The notes under the pieces are model-generated. The model had not been told where the DNA came from and did not search any database. It saw only the letters and a list, made by a program, of their open reading frames with translations. Shown here piece by piece: positions 28,768-36,310 of a stretch of DNA of 64,000 nt; position 1 is the stretch's first letter, and every line of letters begins with the position of its first letter. The DNA is taken from the NCBI RefSeq assembly GCF_020991125.1, contig NZ_CP087715.1, forward strand, positions 2,631,501 to 2,695,500, given 5' to 3'. This DNA comes from Microbulbifer celer. GTDB taxonomy: Bacteria; Pseudomonadota; Gammaproteobacteria; Pseudomonadales; Cellvibrionaceae. Position numbers and translations under genes: made by a program.

Positions 28768-28890
28768 GCCGATACCGGGTGCAGCCTTGTAAGACCTTCT
28801 GCGAGAGGGACCCCGCAGAAGAGCCCCCATGGATGGGTTAACGGGGGGGGCGCCTAGCTCGTGTCTTGCAAGGCTGCACCCGGTATCGGC
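28768..28890. repeat. Large palindromic element D of the constant-loop family
   Basis: Outer 28-bp arms (28768-28795, starting GCCGATACCGGG, and 28863-28890, ending CCCGGTATCGGC) pair with one G-T change. Inside are the hairpin TTCTGCGAG-AGGGAC-CCCGCAGAA and the core GAGCCCCCATGGATGGGTT. Same orientation as element B. Located between metG and a 2-hydroxyacid dehydrogenase gene. Confidence 0.78.
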
Positions 28891-28956
28891 ACCGCCCCTG
28901 AGGGCCTTAGCGTCCAGATACTGTGTAGTTAACAGAAATGCTTACAGGAGCTTTCA

Positions 28957-29886
28957 ATGCACGGCGTATTTCTCGATACCCTCACCATGAAACTGGAAGA
29001 ACTGGACACTTCCGCACTGGAGAACGCGGTTGATCAATGGGACCTTTTTGACACCACCACCCCAGACCAGACCGCCGAACGCATCAAAAACGCCGACGTT
29101 GTCATCACCAATAAAGTCGTCCTCGACCGCAACCTCATCGAAGGCGCCCCCAACCTCAAACTCATCGGTGTCTGCGCCACCGGCACCAACAATATCGACC
29201 TGGACGCCGCTGCGGAGCACAATATCCCGGTCAAGAATGTCACCGGCTATACCGGCACCTCACTCGCACAACACACCATCGCCCTGCTGCTGGCCCTTGC
29301 CACCCGCTGGCACCAATACAGTGAAGATGTGAAGAACGGGCGCTGGAGCCAGTCGCCGGTATTCTGTCGGCTGGATTATCCGGTGATGGAACTGGCGGGG
29401 AAAAAGCTCGGCATTATCGGTTACGGGGATCTGGGGCAGAAAGTCGCCAGTCTGGGGGAGGCGCTGGGAATGGAAGTGCTGGTTGCGGAATCCTTTACCG
29501 GGGAAAGCAAACCCGGGCGCACGCCATTGCCCAAACTGCTGGCAGAGTCCGACGCGATCAGCCTGCACTGTCCGCTGACAGAAGAAACCGAGCAATTGGT
29601 GGACCAGGATTTTCTGGTGGCGATGAAAGACTCGGCGTTTCTGCTCAACACCGCCCGCGGTGGCCTGGTGGATGAGGCGGCGCTGGTGACGGCACTGAAA
29701 AATGGCACGATTGCCGGTGCCGCACTGGATGTACTGAGTGTGGAACCGCCGCCGGCGGATCATCGGTTACTGGCCAACGATATTCCCAACCTGATCATCA
29801 CCCCACACAATGCCTGGATCAGCCGTGAGAGCCGGCAGCGGCTTTTGGATGGCATGGTGGATAATATCCGGCAGGTGTTCGCTTAA
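28957..29886 (+). CDS. D-2-hydroxyacid dehydrogenase (glycerate dehydrogenase / hydroxypyruvate reductase type)
   Basis: 309 residues. NAD(P)-dependent reduction of a 2-oxo acid, most like HprA-type glycerate dehydrogenases. The dinucleotide site is LGIIGYGDLGQ. The catalytic Arg is in NTARGGLVDE, the Glu in LSVEPPPAD and the His in ITPHNAWIS. A ribosome binding site AGGAG lies before the ATG. The 3' end overlaps the convergent NasR-type gene by four bases. The natural substrate is inferred only. Confidence 0.9.
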   Translation: MHGVFLDTLTMKLEELDTSALENAVDQWDLFDTTTPDQTAERIKNADVVITNKVVLDRNLIEGAPNLKLIGVCATGTNNIDLDAAAEHNIPVKNVTGYTGTSLAQHTIALLLALATRWHQYSEDVKNGRWSQSPVFCRLDYPVMELAGKKLGIIGYGDLGQKVASLGEALGMEVLVAESFTGESKPGRTPLPKLLAESDAISLHCPLTEETEQLVDQDFLVAMKDSAFLLNTARGGLVDEAALVTALKNGTIAGAALDVLSVEPPPADHRLLANDIPNLIITPHNAWISRESRQRLLDGMVDNIRQVFA

Positions 29887-31250
29887 GCCTGCGTGCTTTT
29901 TTCCGCGGCCTTTTCTCCTATCTCAATAATGGTCGCTGCCACATCCGCCAAGCGTAAATTACACGCCATCGCCCGACGCTGCATTTTGCGATAGGCCGCC
30001 GCTTCGCTGAGCCCCAGGTTCCGCATCAACACGCCTTTTGCCCGCTCCACCTGCTTGCGTTCTGTCAGCGCTCGACGGGCATCGTTCAGCTCGTCCCCCA
30101 TCTGCTTGATACGATGCGCCTGGCCGCGGATCAGGTCGTAGATGGAACGGGCGAGGTTCGGTGTCAGCCCCTGAGCAGGCGGTACGCATTCCGCGGCCGC
30201 TTCCTTCGCGGCACCTTCCCCGGCACCGTATAGCCCCGGCACCTCCGGGTCAGACAACATGGTAAGCGGTGAAGTGTTCGGGCAGACAATGGCTTTCAGG
30301 GCATGGATGCGCGCATGGTGGTCTTCCAGTTCAGACTCTGCTTCCGCAACGCGCTGACGACTGATATCCAACAACCTGCCCGCCAGGTGATCCTCCAGGC
30401 TGTGCATACAATCGATGCGTTGGGTAGCCAGCTCATACCAGACTTCACTCAATTCCGCGGCAATCGGCTCACCGTCGGCGAGGCCGCGGATCACCCGTCG
30501 CAACCGGTTCAGATCCTGCGCGGGCGGGCTGTTTTCAATCCCCTGCCAGCGCGCCTGATCGGACGCCTCGGCAAACTCGATAAAGACCTCGACACTCCGG
30601 TGCTGGGCTTCCTGCAGATGAGAGAGCCGATCGTGCAGTACGCTGTCGAAGCGACTGCGGGCAAAGCCGATAGCGCCCCAGGCCCGCTCCTGCCCGGCAT
30701 ATTCTTTGGCCTGCATGAAGTTGAACATGGCTACCAGCATCCGGGTAACGGCCGGGTCATCCGCCACATCTGCGGCCTCGAACACGATCGACAGCAGCCC
30801 GCCAATCAGGCGACAGAAGGCTCGGGTCGAGTCCAGCGGCGCAATCGCCAACTGTTCAACCTGCACCCGCAGCCCGTCCAGGTCATCCAGCCCCTGCAGG
30901 GAATAGGCGATGCTGTTGAGCAGGCGCATCCCCGCAGCGCCCTCTTGTTTCAGGTAACGCAGGTACAACTGCCGCTGCAAGCGTTCGCTGCTGCGGCGCA
31001 CAAGGTCCATCTGTTCCTGCCACTGTCCCCGGAAGCGTGCACCACCAGAGGCAAGGAAGATATTACTCATGCCCCGCTCACGCTGTAGCTGGTGTACCAG
31101 ATCACTCACTGCCGTTACCAATTCACAGCTTTCCGCCAATTGTCGCAGTGAGCAGATTTCTGCACGCTTGGCGGCTAGTAAAAACTTTTCTGCGCCCGGG
31201 GTGTTGGCTACAGGGGCTACCCCACGGGTGCGGTCAGTGTGACGCTCCAT
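29883..31250 (-). CDS. nasR: Nitrate/nitrite-sensing ANTAR antiterminator (NasR-like)
   Basis: 455 residues. The N-terminal NIT sensor domain includes LVHQLQRERGMSNIFLASGG and spans about 40-300. The C-terminal ANTAR RNA-binding domain (about 390-450) includes ERKQVERAKGVLMRNLGLSEAAAYRKMQRRA. NasR proteins bind nitrate or nitrite and then bind leader RNA to stop early termination of nitrogen assimilation operons. ATG at 31250 is preferred because GGAGG is nine bases upstream; a TTG two codons earlier is too close to it. Divergent from the FNT channel gene, whose leader is a likely target. Confidence 0.88.
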   Translation of the reverse strand: MERHTDRTRGVAPVANTPGAEKFLLAAKRAEICSLRQLAESCELVTAVSDLVHQLQRERGMSNIFLASGGARFRGQWQEQMDLVRRSSERLQRQLYLRYLKQEGAAGMRLLNSIAYSLQGLDDLDGLRVQVEQLAIAPLDSTRAFCRLIGGLLSIVFEAADVADDPAVTRMLVAMFNFMQAKEYAGQERAWGAIGFARSRFDSVLHDRLSHLQEAQHRSVEVFIEFAEASDQARWQGIENSPPAQDLNRLRRVIRGLADGEPIAAELSEVWYELATQRIDCMHSLEDHLAGRLLDISRQRVAEAESELEDHHARIHALKAIVCPNTSPLTMLSDPEVPGLYGAGEGAAKEAAAECVPPAQGLTPNLARSIYDLIRGQAHRIKQMGDELNDARRALTERKQVERAKGVLMRNLGLSEAAAYRKMQRRAMACNLRLADVAATIIEIGEKAAEKSTQA

Positions 31251-31495
31251 CTTCAAGGCCCTCCGGCGAAGTGATCGTTCGCTACGTTCTTTACCCGTCT
31301 ACAGAAAACCTGCAGCAATTTGTATTCCATTCTCACCAGTCGGGGCGAATCCCAGACAGACTGCACGGAGCGCACCACAACAGAGCACACCGCCTCCTCC
31401 GCACCACAAGAAGTCAACAAGTGCCCGGGCTCGCGTTGAAACCATCGCCAGACGCTAAGTTGCACGCCACAGCGCCGAGAATCCGTGTTGGCATC

Positions 31496-31511
31496 GAGAT
31501 TGCAATATCTC
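31496..31511 (+). promoter_or_regulatory. Leader hairpin 1 upstream of the FNT gene
   Basis: GAGAT-TGCAAT-ATCTC: a 5-bp stem with a six-base loop, in the leader between nasR and the FNT channel gene. ANTAR targets are paired hexaloop hairpins. This loop lacks the A1/G4 bases usual at such sites, so the assignment is tentative. Confidence 0.3.
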
Positions 31512-31539
31512 TGACGACGGTTTTATGACTGTGATCTTG

Positions 31540-31559
31540 GAGAGCCCTGCTTGGCTCTC
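31540..31559 (+). promoter_or_regulatory. Leader hairpin 2 upstream of the FNT gene
   Basis: GAGAGCC-CTGCTT-GGCTCTC: a 7-bp stem with a six-base loop, 28 bases after hairpin 1 and 116 bases before the FNT start. Together they form a two-hairpin leader, as expected for ANTAR regulation, but the loop bases do not match the known consensus. No obvious terminator with a T-tract follows. Confidence 0.35.
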
Positions 31560-31675
31560 GCGGCCTGCGGGCCAGTAACAATTCGGACTTATTGGATAAC
31601 GGCGTCCATCACTGATTCTTGTCAAAGACGAGGATTGGTGTGGGCGCTTTTTTATGCGCGAAAAAAGGTGATCCC

Positions 31676-32530
31676 ATGGCCTATTTAGTACCTTCGGAGT
31701 TCGTGACCAAAATGGTCGATGCGGGCGAATCCAAAATCTATATGTCTACCCGCGATACGCTGGTGCGCGCCTTTATGGCCGGAGCCATTCTCGCGCTTGC
31801 AGCCGTGTTTGCGGTCACGGTTGGCGTTGCCACCGGCTCGCACCTGATAGGCTCCATCCTGTTTCCCGTCGGTTTCTGTATGCTGTACCTGATGGGCTTT
31901 GACTTGCTGACCGGCGTTTTTGTACTGACACCACTGGCCCTGCTGGATAAACGACCCGGAGTGACCGTACAGGGCGTACTCCGCAACTGGGGTCTGGTAT
32001 TTCTGGGGAACTTTGCCGGTGCGTTGACCGTGGCGGTAATGATGGCCTTTATTTTCACCATGGGATTCAACATTGATCCCGGTGAAGTGGGCGCGAAAAT
32101 TTCTACCATCGGTGAAGCCCGCACACTGGGTTATGCAGAATACGGTGCTGCCGGCTGGTTCAGTATTTTCATTCGCGGCATGCTGTGCAACTGGATGGTT
32201 TCCATGGGTGTGGTGGGTGCGATGATTTCCACCCATGTGAGCGGCAAGGTGCTGGCGATGTGGATGCCGATCATGCTGTTCTTCTTTATGGGCTTTGAGC
32301 ACTCTGTGGTGAACATGTTCCTGTTCCCGAGCGCGATCATCATGGGCGGTGACTTCTCCGTGATGGATTACTTTATCTGGAATGAGATTCCCACGGCTCT
32401 GGGGAACCTGGTGGGCGGCCTGGCGTTTACCGGTCTGACCCTGTACAGCACTCACTACAAAACCGCACCCAAGCGTCAGCTCGCGGCTGGTGGCGGCACC
32501 AAGCCGGCGGGTAAAGAGGCGCTAGCCTGA
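31676..32530 (+). CDS. nirC: Formate/nitrite transporter (FNT) family channel, NirC-like
   Basis: 284 residues, six membrane helices, FNT family. Start MAYLVPSEFVTKMVDAGESK is typical, with AAGGTGA seven bases upstream of ATG 31676. Motifs include FPVGFCMLYLMGFDLLTG, GNFAGAL, RGMLCNWMVSMGVVGA, and GFEHSVVNMFLFP with the central conserved His. NirC moves nitrite (or formate, bicarbonate, similar anions) through the inner membrane. The gene lies between the NasR-type regulator and a kinase/phosphatase-cyanase pair, so it may carry nitrite or cyanate. The ion is not shown by the sequence. Confidence 0.9.
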   Translation: MAYLVPSEFVTKMVDAGESKIYMSTRDTLVRAFMAGAILALAAVFAVTVGVATGSHLIGSILFPVGFCMLYLMGFDLLTGVFVLTPLALLDKRPGVTVQGVLRNWGLVFLGNFAGALTVAVMMAFIFTMGFNIDPGEVGAKISTIGEARTLGYAEYGAAGWFSIFIRGMLCNWMVSMGVVGAMISTHVSGKVLAMWMPIMLFFFMGFEHSVVNMFLFPSAIIMGGDFSVMDYFIWNEIPTALGNLVGGLAFTGLTLYSTHYKTAPKRQLAAGGGTKPAGKEALA

Positions 32531-32580
32531 ATTCGGTATCAGTAGATAATTGCCGCCCTGCCTACGCCTAGCTCAGTGGC

Positions 32581-32694
32581 GGTATAGTGACCGGGGACAG
32601 CTTTGTGAGACACGCCGTGAACCCATCCATGGGGGCTCTTCTAAAACATCCCTGTTTTAGAAGGTCTCACAAAGCTGTCCCCGGTTACTATACC
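32581..32694. repeat. Large palindromic element C of the constant-loop family
   Basis: 31-bp arms (32581-32611, starting GGTATAGTGACCGG, and 32664-32694) pair at 30 of 31 positions. Inside are the core CACGCCGTGAACCCATCC...GGGGGCTC and the hairpin TTCTAAAAC-ATCCCT-GTTTTAGAA. The orientation is opposite to elements B and D. It separates the FNT gene from the kinase/phosphatase gene and may reduce or stop read-through. Confidence 0.8.
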
Positions 32695-32747
32695 TGCGCC
32701 CGAAACTCAATTATCAATAACACCTTTTTCGGGGCGCACTTCTAGCT

Positions 32748-34478
32748 ATGAAGACATCCCTTACCCTCAAACTCGGCCAATATTCCGACGCCGGAAAAAA
32801 GCCGGAAAATCAGGACTGTTTCGGGGCCTGCATCCCCAATGCATCACAACTGAAAATCAAAGGCGCCGTGTTCACGGTTGCCGACGGCATCAGTTCCAGC
32901 AGTGTGAGCCAGATTGCCAGCGAAACCGCGGTCAAAAGTTTCCTCGAAGATTATTACTGCACCTCCGATGCCTGGAGCGTGCGCCACTCAGCACAACAGG
33001 TCCTACGCGCTACCAACGCCTGGTTGCAGGCACAAACCCGGCACAGCCCCTACCGTTTGGATAAAGACAAGGGCTACGTGTGTACCTTCAGTGCACTGGT
33101 CCTGCGCGGCCGGGAGGCGCATTTATTCCATATTGGTGATTCCCGTATTTACCGCCTGCGCGATGGCAGCCTGGAACAGCTGACCCACGATCATCGGCAG
33201 TGGATGGGAGAGCAGAATAGTTACTTGAGCCGTGCGCTGGGCGCAGAAACTGAACTGGAAGTGGACTATCGCGTGCTTGCCACAGAGCCCGGCGACCTGT
33301 TTTTACTCACTACCGACGGCATTCACGAGCCCCTGCGCCAACAGACGATTATCGAGTTGCTCTCGTTGCCGACAAACGACCTGGATCAAGCCGCGCAGCA
33401 ACTCGCACAAGCGGCGCTTGCTGCGGGCAGCGCAGACAATCTCACCGCGCAACTGATCCGCATCGACGGGCTGCCGGAAAGCGTCGATCACATAATGCAA
33501 CAACAGGTGGAGACACTTCCCCTACCGCCACTACTTGGGGCAGGAGAGCATTTTGATGGCTTTGTAATTGAGCGTAGCCTGCATGCCAGCAGTCGCAGCC
33601 ATGTGTATCTGGCAACGGATCAACAATCTGGTAAGCGCGCGGTACTCAAGATGCCTTCCACAGAGCTGTGCGGTGATCCGGCCTACCTGGAAGCACTGTT
33701 GATGGAAGAATGGGTGGCGCGACGGGTGAGTAATCCACATGTGATTCGTGTAATGGATTGCCAACGACCGCGCAACTTCCTATATGCCGCGACGGAATAC
33801 ATTGATGGCCAGACGCTGCGACAGTGGCTGCACGACAATCCGAAGCCGACACTGGAAGCCGTGCGCAATATTATCGAGCAGGTTGCGCGCGGACTGCAGG
33901 CACTACACCGGTCGGAAATCCTGCATCAGGATCTGCGTCCGGAAAACATTCTTATCGACCAGGCCGGCACGGTCACACTGATTGACCTGGGTGCAGCGCG
34001 GGTCGCCGGGATCCATGCCGGACTGAACGACAACACCGCGGCACTCCCCCCGGGCACAGCGCTTTACAGCGCCCCGGAATACTTTCTCGGCGAGACCGGC
34101 AGTACATATTCAGACCTTTTCTCTCTCGCCGTACTCACGTATCACCTGCTTTCGGGTGAGTTCCCCTATGGGCTTCAGGTAGCACGCTGCAACACCATCG
34201 CTGCGCAGCACAAATTGCGTTACCGGTCGCTCTTAACAGAGACGCGAGAGATTCCCACATGGGTTGACGCCGCACTCAAAAAAGCGCTGCAACCCAATCC
34301 TCACCGCCGCTACCAGGAAATCTCCGAGTTTATCACCGACCTGCGCCGCCCAAACCCGGACTACCTCAACAGCACACGCCCACCAATCATTGATCGCCAC
34401 CCGGTGCGATTCTGGCAATCGGTTTCCGGCGGTCTGATGCTGCTGGTTATCTATCTACTGACCAGGCTTGCAAGCTGA
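32748..34478 (+). CDS. Fused PP2C phosphatase and Ser/Thr kinase, membrane anchored
   Basis: 576 residues. Residues 1-250 are a PP2C phosphatase (KKPENQDCFG, TVADGISSSSVSQIAS, FHIGDSRIYRLRDG, AGSADNLTAQLIRIDG). Residues 265-540 are a protein kinase with GKRAVLKMP (ATP lysine), HQDLRPENILID, IDLGAARVAG (DLG instead of DFG) and an APEYF-type activation end. Gln replaces Arg in the usual HRD motif. A single C-terminal helix (GGLMLLVIYLLTRL) anchors it in the inner membrane. Related fusions occur in nitrate/nitrite assimilation clusters of pseudomonads, where the target is unknown. Confidence 0.9.
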   Translation: MKTSLTLKLGQYSDAGKKPENQDCFGACIPNASQLKIKGAVFTVADGISSSSVSQIASETAVKSFLEDYYCTSDAWSVRHSAQQVLRATNAWLQAQTRHSPYRLDKDKGYVCTFSALVLRGREAHLFHIGDSRIYRLRDGSLEQLTHDHRQWMGEQNSYLSRALGAETELEVDYRVLATEPGDLFLLTTDGIHEPLRQQTIIELLSLPTNDLDQAAQQLAQAALAAGSADNLTAQLIRIDGLPESVDHIMQQQVETLPLPPLLGAGEHFDGFVIERSLHASSRSHVYLATDQQSGKRAVLKMPSTELCGDPAYLEALLMEEWVARRVSNPHVIRVMDCQRPRNFLYAATEYIDGQTLRQWLHDNPKPTLEAVRNIIEQVARGLQALHRSEILHQDLRPENILIDQAGTVTLIDLGAARVAGIHAGLNDNTAALPPGTALYSAPEYFLGETGSTYSDLFSLAVLTYHLLSGEFPYGLQVARCNTIAAQHKLRYRSLLTETREIPTWVDAALKKALQPNPHRRYQEISEFITDLRRPNPDYLNSTRPPIIDRHPVRFWQSVSGGLMLLVIYLLTRLAS

Positions 34479-34538
34479 GGCTCCAAAATAATCCCACTAC
34501 GACCATTCCCATACAACAACCAAACCAGAGGAAAAATC

Positions 34539-34988
34539 ATGATCAGTAATCGACAGCAAGTCACCGACATGATCCGTGCCGCCAAAGTGTCCAAAGACCT
34601 GCGCTGGGTTCAGGTAGCCGATGCCATCGGCCAGTCGAAGGAGTGGACCACCGCCGCGTGCCTCGGTCAGATGACGTTCACCAAACAACAGGCGGAGATC
34701 GTGGGGGAACTCTTCGACCTACCGGACGAAGCCATCGCCTGGCTGCAGATCGCCCCCTATAAAGGCTCACTGCCTACCGACGTGCCAACCGACCCGCTCA
34801 TCTATCGCCTTTACGAACTGGTCAGCGTTTATGGTACGACCATCAAGGAACTGGTACACGAAGAGTTTGGTGATGGCATCATGAGTGCTATCGACTTTTC
34901 CATGGACATCCAGAGAGAGGAAGACGCAAAAGGAGACCGTGTGAATATGGTGATGTCCGGTAAGTTCCTGCCTTATAAAACCTACTGA
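34539..34988 (+). CDS. cynS: Cyanate hydratase (cyanase)
   Basis: 149 residues. Converts cyanate and bicarbonate to ammonia and CO2, as a decamer. The catalytic residues line up with E. coli R96, E99 and S122 at R90, E93 and S116 (PLIYRLYELVSVYG and GIMSAIDFSMDI). The N-terminal helical domain starts MISNRQQVTDMIRAAKVSK. GAGG lies before the ATG. It is 60 bp downstream of the kinase/phosphatase gene on the same strand, so cyanate can feed ammonia as part of a nitrogen module. Confidence 0.95.
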   Translation: MISNRQQVTDMIRAAKVSKDLRWVQVADAIGQSKEWTTAACLGQMTFTKQQAEIVGELFDLPDEAIAWLQIAPYKGSLPTDVPTDPLIYRLYELVSVYGTTIKELVHEEFGDGIMSAIDFSMDIQREEDAKGDRVNMVMSGKFLPYKTY

Positions 34989-35092
34989 TCAGAATAATTG
35001 GATATATAACAGGGAGTCTTCACAGTCACTGTGGAGGCTCCGTCTCCTCACCCTAATATTGCCGTTCCGATTCCTCTGATCTGGAGCGCATT

Positions 35093-35344
35093 ATGGCAAC
35101 TGCAAAAAGTCCCCATCACAATTCCGGCCGTGAGAAATGGAGTCAAGCCTACCACACCGCGGGCGAAGCCATGACGGAAACCAAGGAACACCTGAAAGAA
35201 CGGGCGCGCTCTTCGGTAGACGCCAACAAGCAACGCGCCTCGGATGTCGCACACAAGGCAGAAGACTCTATCAAACAACACCCGCTGGTCAGTGTTGGTT
35301 GTGCATTCGCCGCCGGCTGGGTTATCGCTAAACTGTTCAAGTAG
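35093..35344 (+). CDS. YqjD/ElaB-like DUF883 protein
   Basis: 83 residues. A charged helical region (TETKEHLKERARSSVDANKQRASDVAHKAEDSIKQ) is followed by a C-terminal membrane helix (PLVSVGCAFAAGWVIAKLF). This is the DUF883 pattern; E. coli YqjD and ElaB are tail-anchored inner-membrane proteins that bind ribosomes in stationary phase. It is followed by YqjE- and YqjK-like genes, as in the E. coli yqj cluster. Confidence 0.85.
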   Translation: MATAKSPHHNSGREKWSQAYHTAGEAMTETKEHLKERARSSVDANKQRASDVAHKAEDSIKQHPLVSVGCAFAAGWVIAKLFK

Positions 35345-35516
35345 ATATGTTAATCGCACTGTCGGCAGCGCCTTGAAGCAAGCAGGATAGTGGGCACCTT
35401 ACTATCGGTGCCCTCGGTGTCTTCTTCCTGCTTTTGCTTTCGCGCATTGTCCACTTGCCGCTGGTATTTCTTCTACTAACCTCTTGGAAATCACCGAACC
35501 TGGAAACCGTCAAACG

Positions 35517-35999
35517 ATGCCGAGACCGGAACAACCCGATATCGATCCTACGGAACAGGAAGGGCAGACGCGAACACGCGCGGCCGATCCTGATCGTGAT
35601 GGTATTCCTGAAGAGGAAACTGTCTGGGATGCAAATCCTTTGAGCCGCGCGGAGGCAACGTTCGCATTGGCGGGTGACTGGTTTGCCAATCTACAGGCTC
35701 TGGCGCGAGCTGAATTCACCCGCACACTGACCGCCGCAGCACAGATACTCGGCCTGTCCCTGATCCTGTTGCCACTGGCGGTGGCCTTAATCGTTAGCCT
35801 GTGTGCTGGTGTAGGCCTGGCCGGCTACTATTTCTCGCAATCGGTCTATATCGGCTTCGGAGTATTCATTCTCACACAGCTACTCTTGCTCACCGGCATT
35901 GTGCTCTACCAACGCAAGCTGCGCAGACTAATCAGTTTCGATGAAACCCGCCGCCAAGTGAAAGAGGCCCTCAACGATGTCACTGAAAGCCTTAAATAA
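35517..35999 (+). CDS. YqjE-like phage-holin-family membrane protein
   Basis: 160 residues from ATG 35517 (GGAAA upstream; an in-frame TTG at 35484 has no ribosome binding site). An acidic N-terminus is followed by two long hydrophobic helices (LGLSLILLPLAVALIVSLCAGVGLAGYYF and GFGVFILTQLLLLTGIVLY) and a basic tail. It fits the YqjE/DUF1469 holin-like family, an inner-membrane protein of unknown role. Its 3' end overlaps the next gene by 23 bases, so translation is probably coupled. Confidence 0.82.
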   Translation: MPRPEQPDIDPTEQEGQTRTRAADPDRDGIPEEETVWDANPLSRAEATFALAGDWFANLQALARAEFTRTLTAAAQILGLSLILLPLAVALIVSLCAGVGLAGYYFSQSVYIGFGVFILTQLLLLTGIVLYQRKLRRLISFDETRRQVKEALNDVTESLK

Positions 36000-36237
36000 A
36001 CAGATTGAAACCTGCCGCCAGCAGATGGAGATACAGCGACAGGGTACGTGCCACCTGCTTGCGCAACACAAGGCGGATGCGACGGTACAGTTGCAGAAAG
36101 TTCCTCTACCCGTAGCCATTGGCCTGGCTTTTGTGGGCGGTATTGTGGTGCAGCGTTTATTCGATACATCCATTCTTGGCACGCCCGCCCACGCCTTCCT
36201 ATGGAAGGCCTACCTGGGCTGGCAGGCATATTCCTGA
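35977..36237 (+). CDS. YqjK-like small protein
   Basis: 86 residues. A basic helical N-terminus (LNKQIETCRQQMEIQRQGTCHLLAQHKADATVQ) leads to one membrane helix (PLPVAIGLAFVGGIVVQRLF). Third gene of a yqjD-yqjE-yqjK-like cluster. Assignment rests mainly on position and layout. Confidence 0.7.
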   Translation: MSLKALNKQIETCRQQMEIQRQGTCHLLAQHKADATVQLQKVPLPVAIGLAFVGGIVVQRLFDTSILGTPAHAFLWKAYLGWQAYS

Positions 36238-36310
36238 CTTACAACACCTGCCTTACAAGGCCTCGTTTACAAGATCGCAGGACTTTCAGGTTGCGGGCCG
36301 TTGTTTGTAT

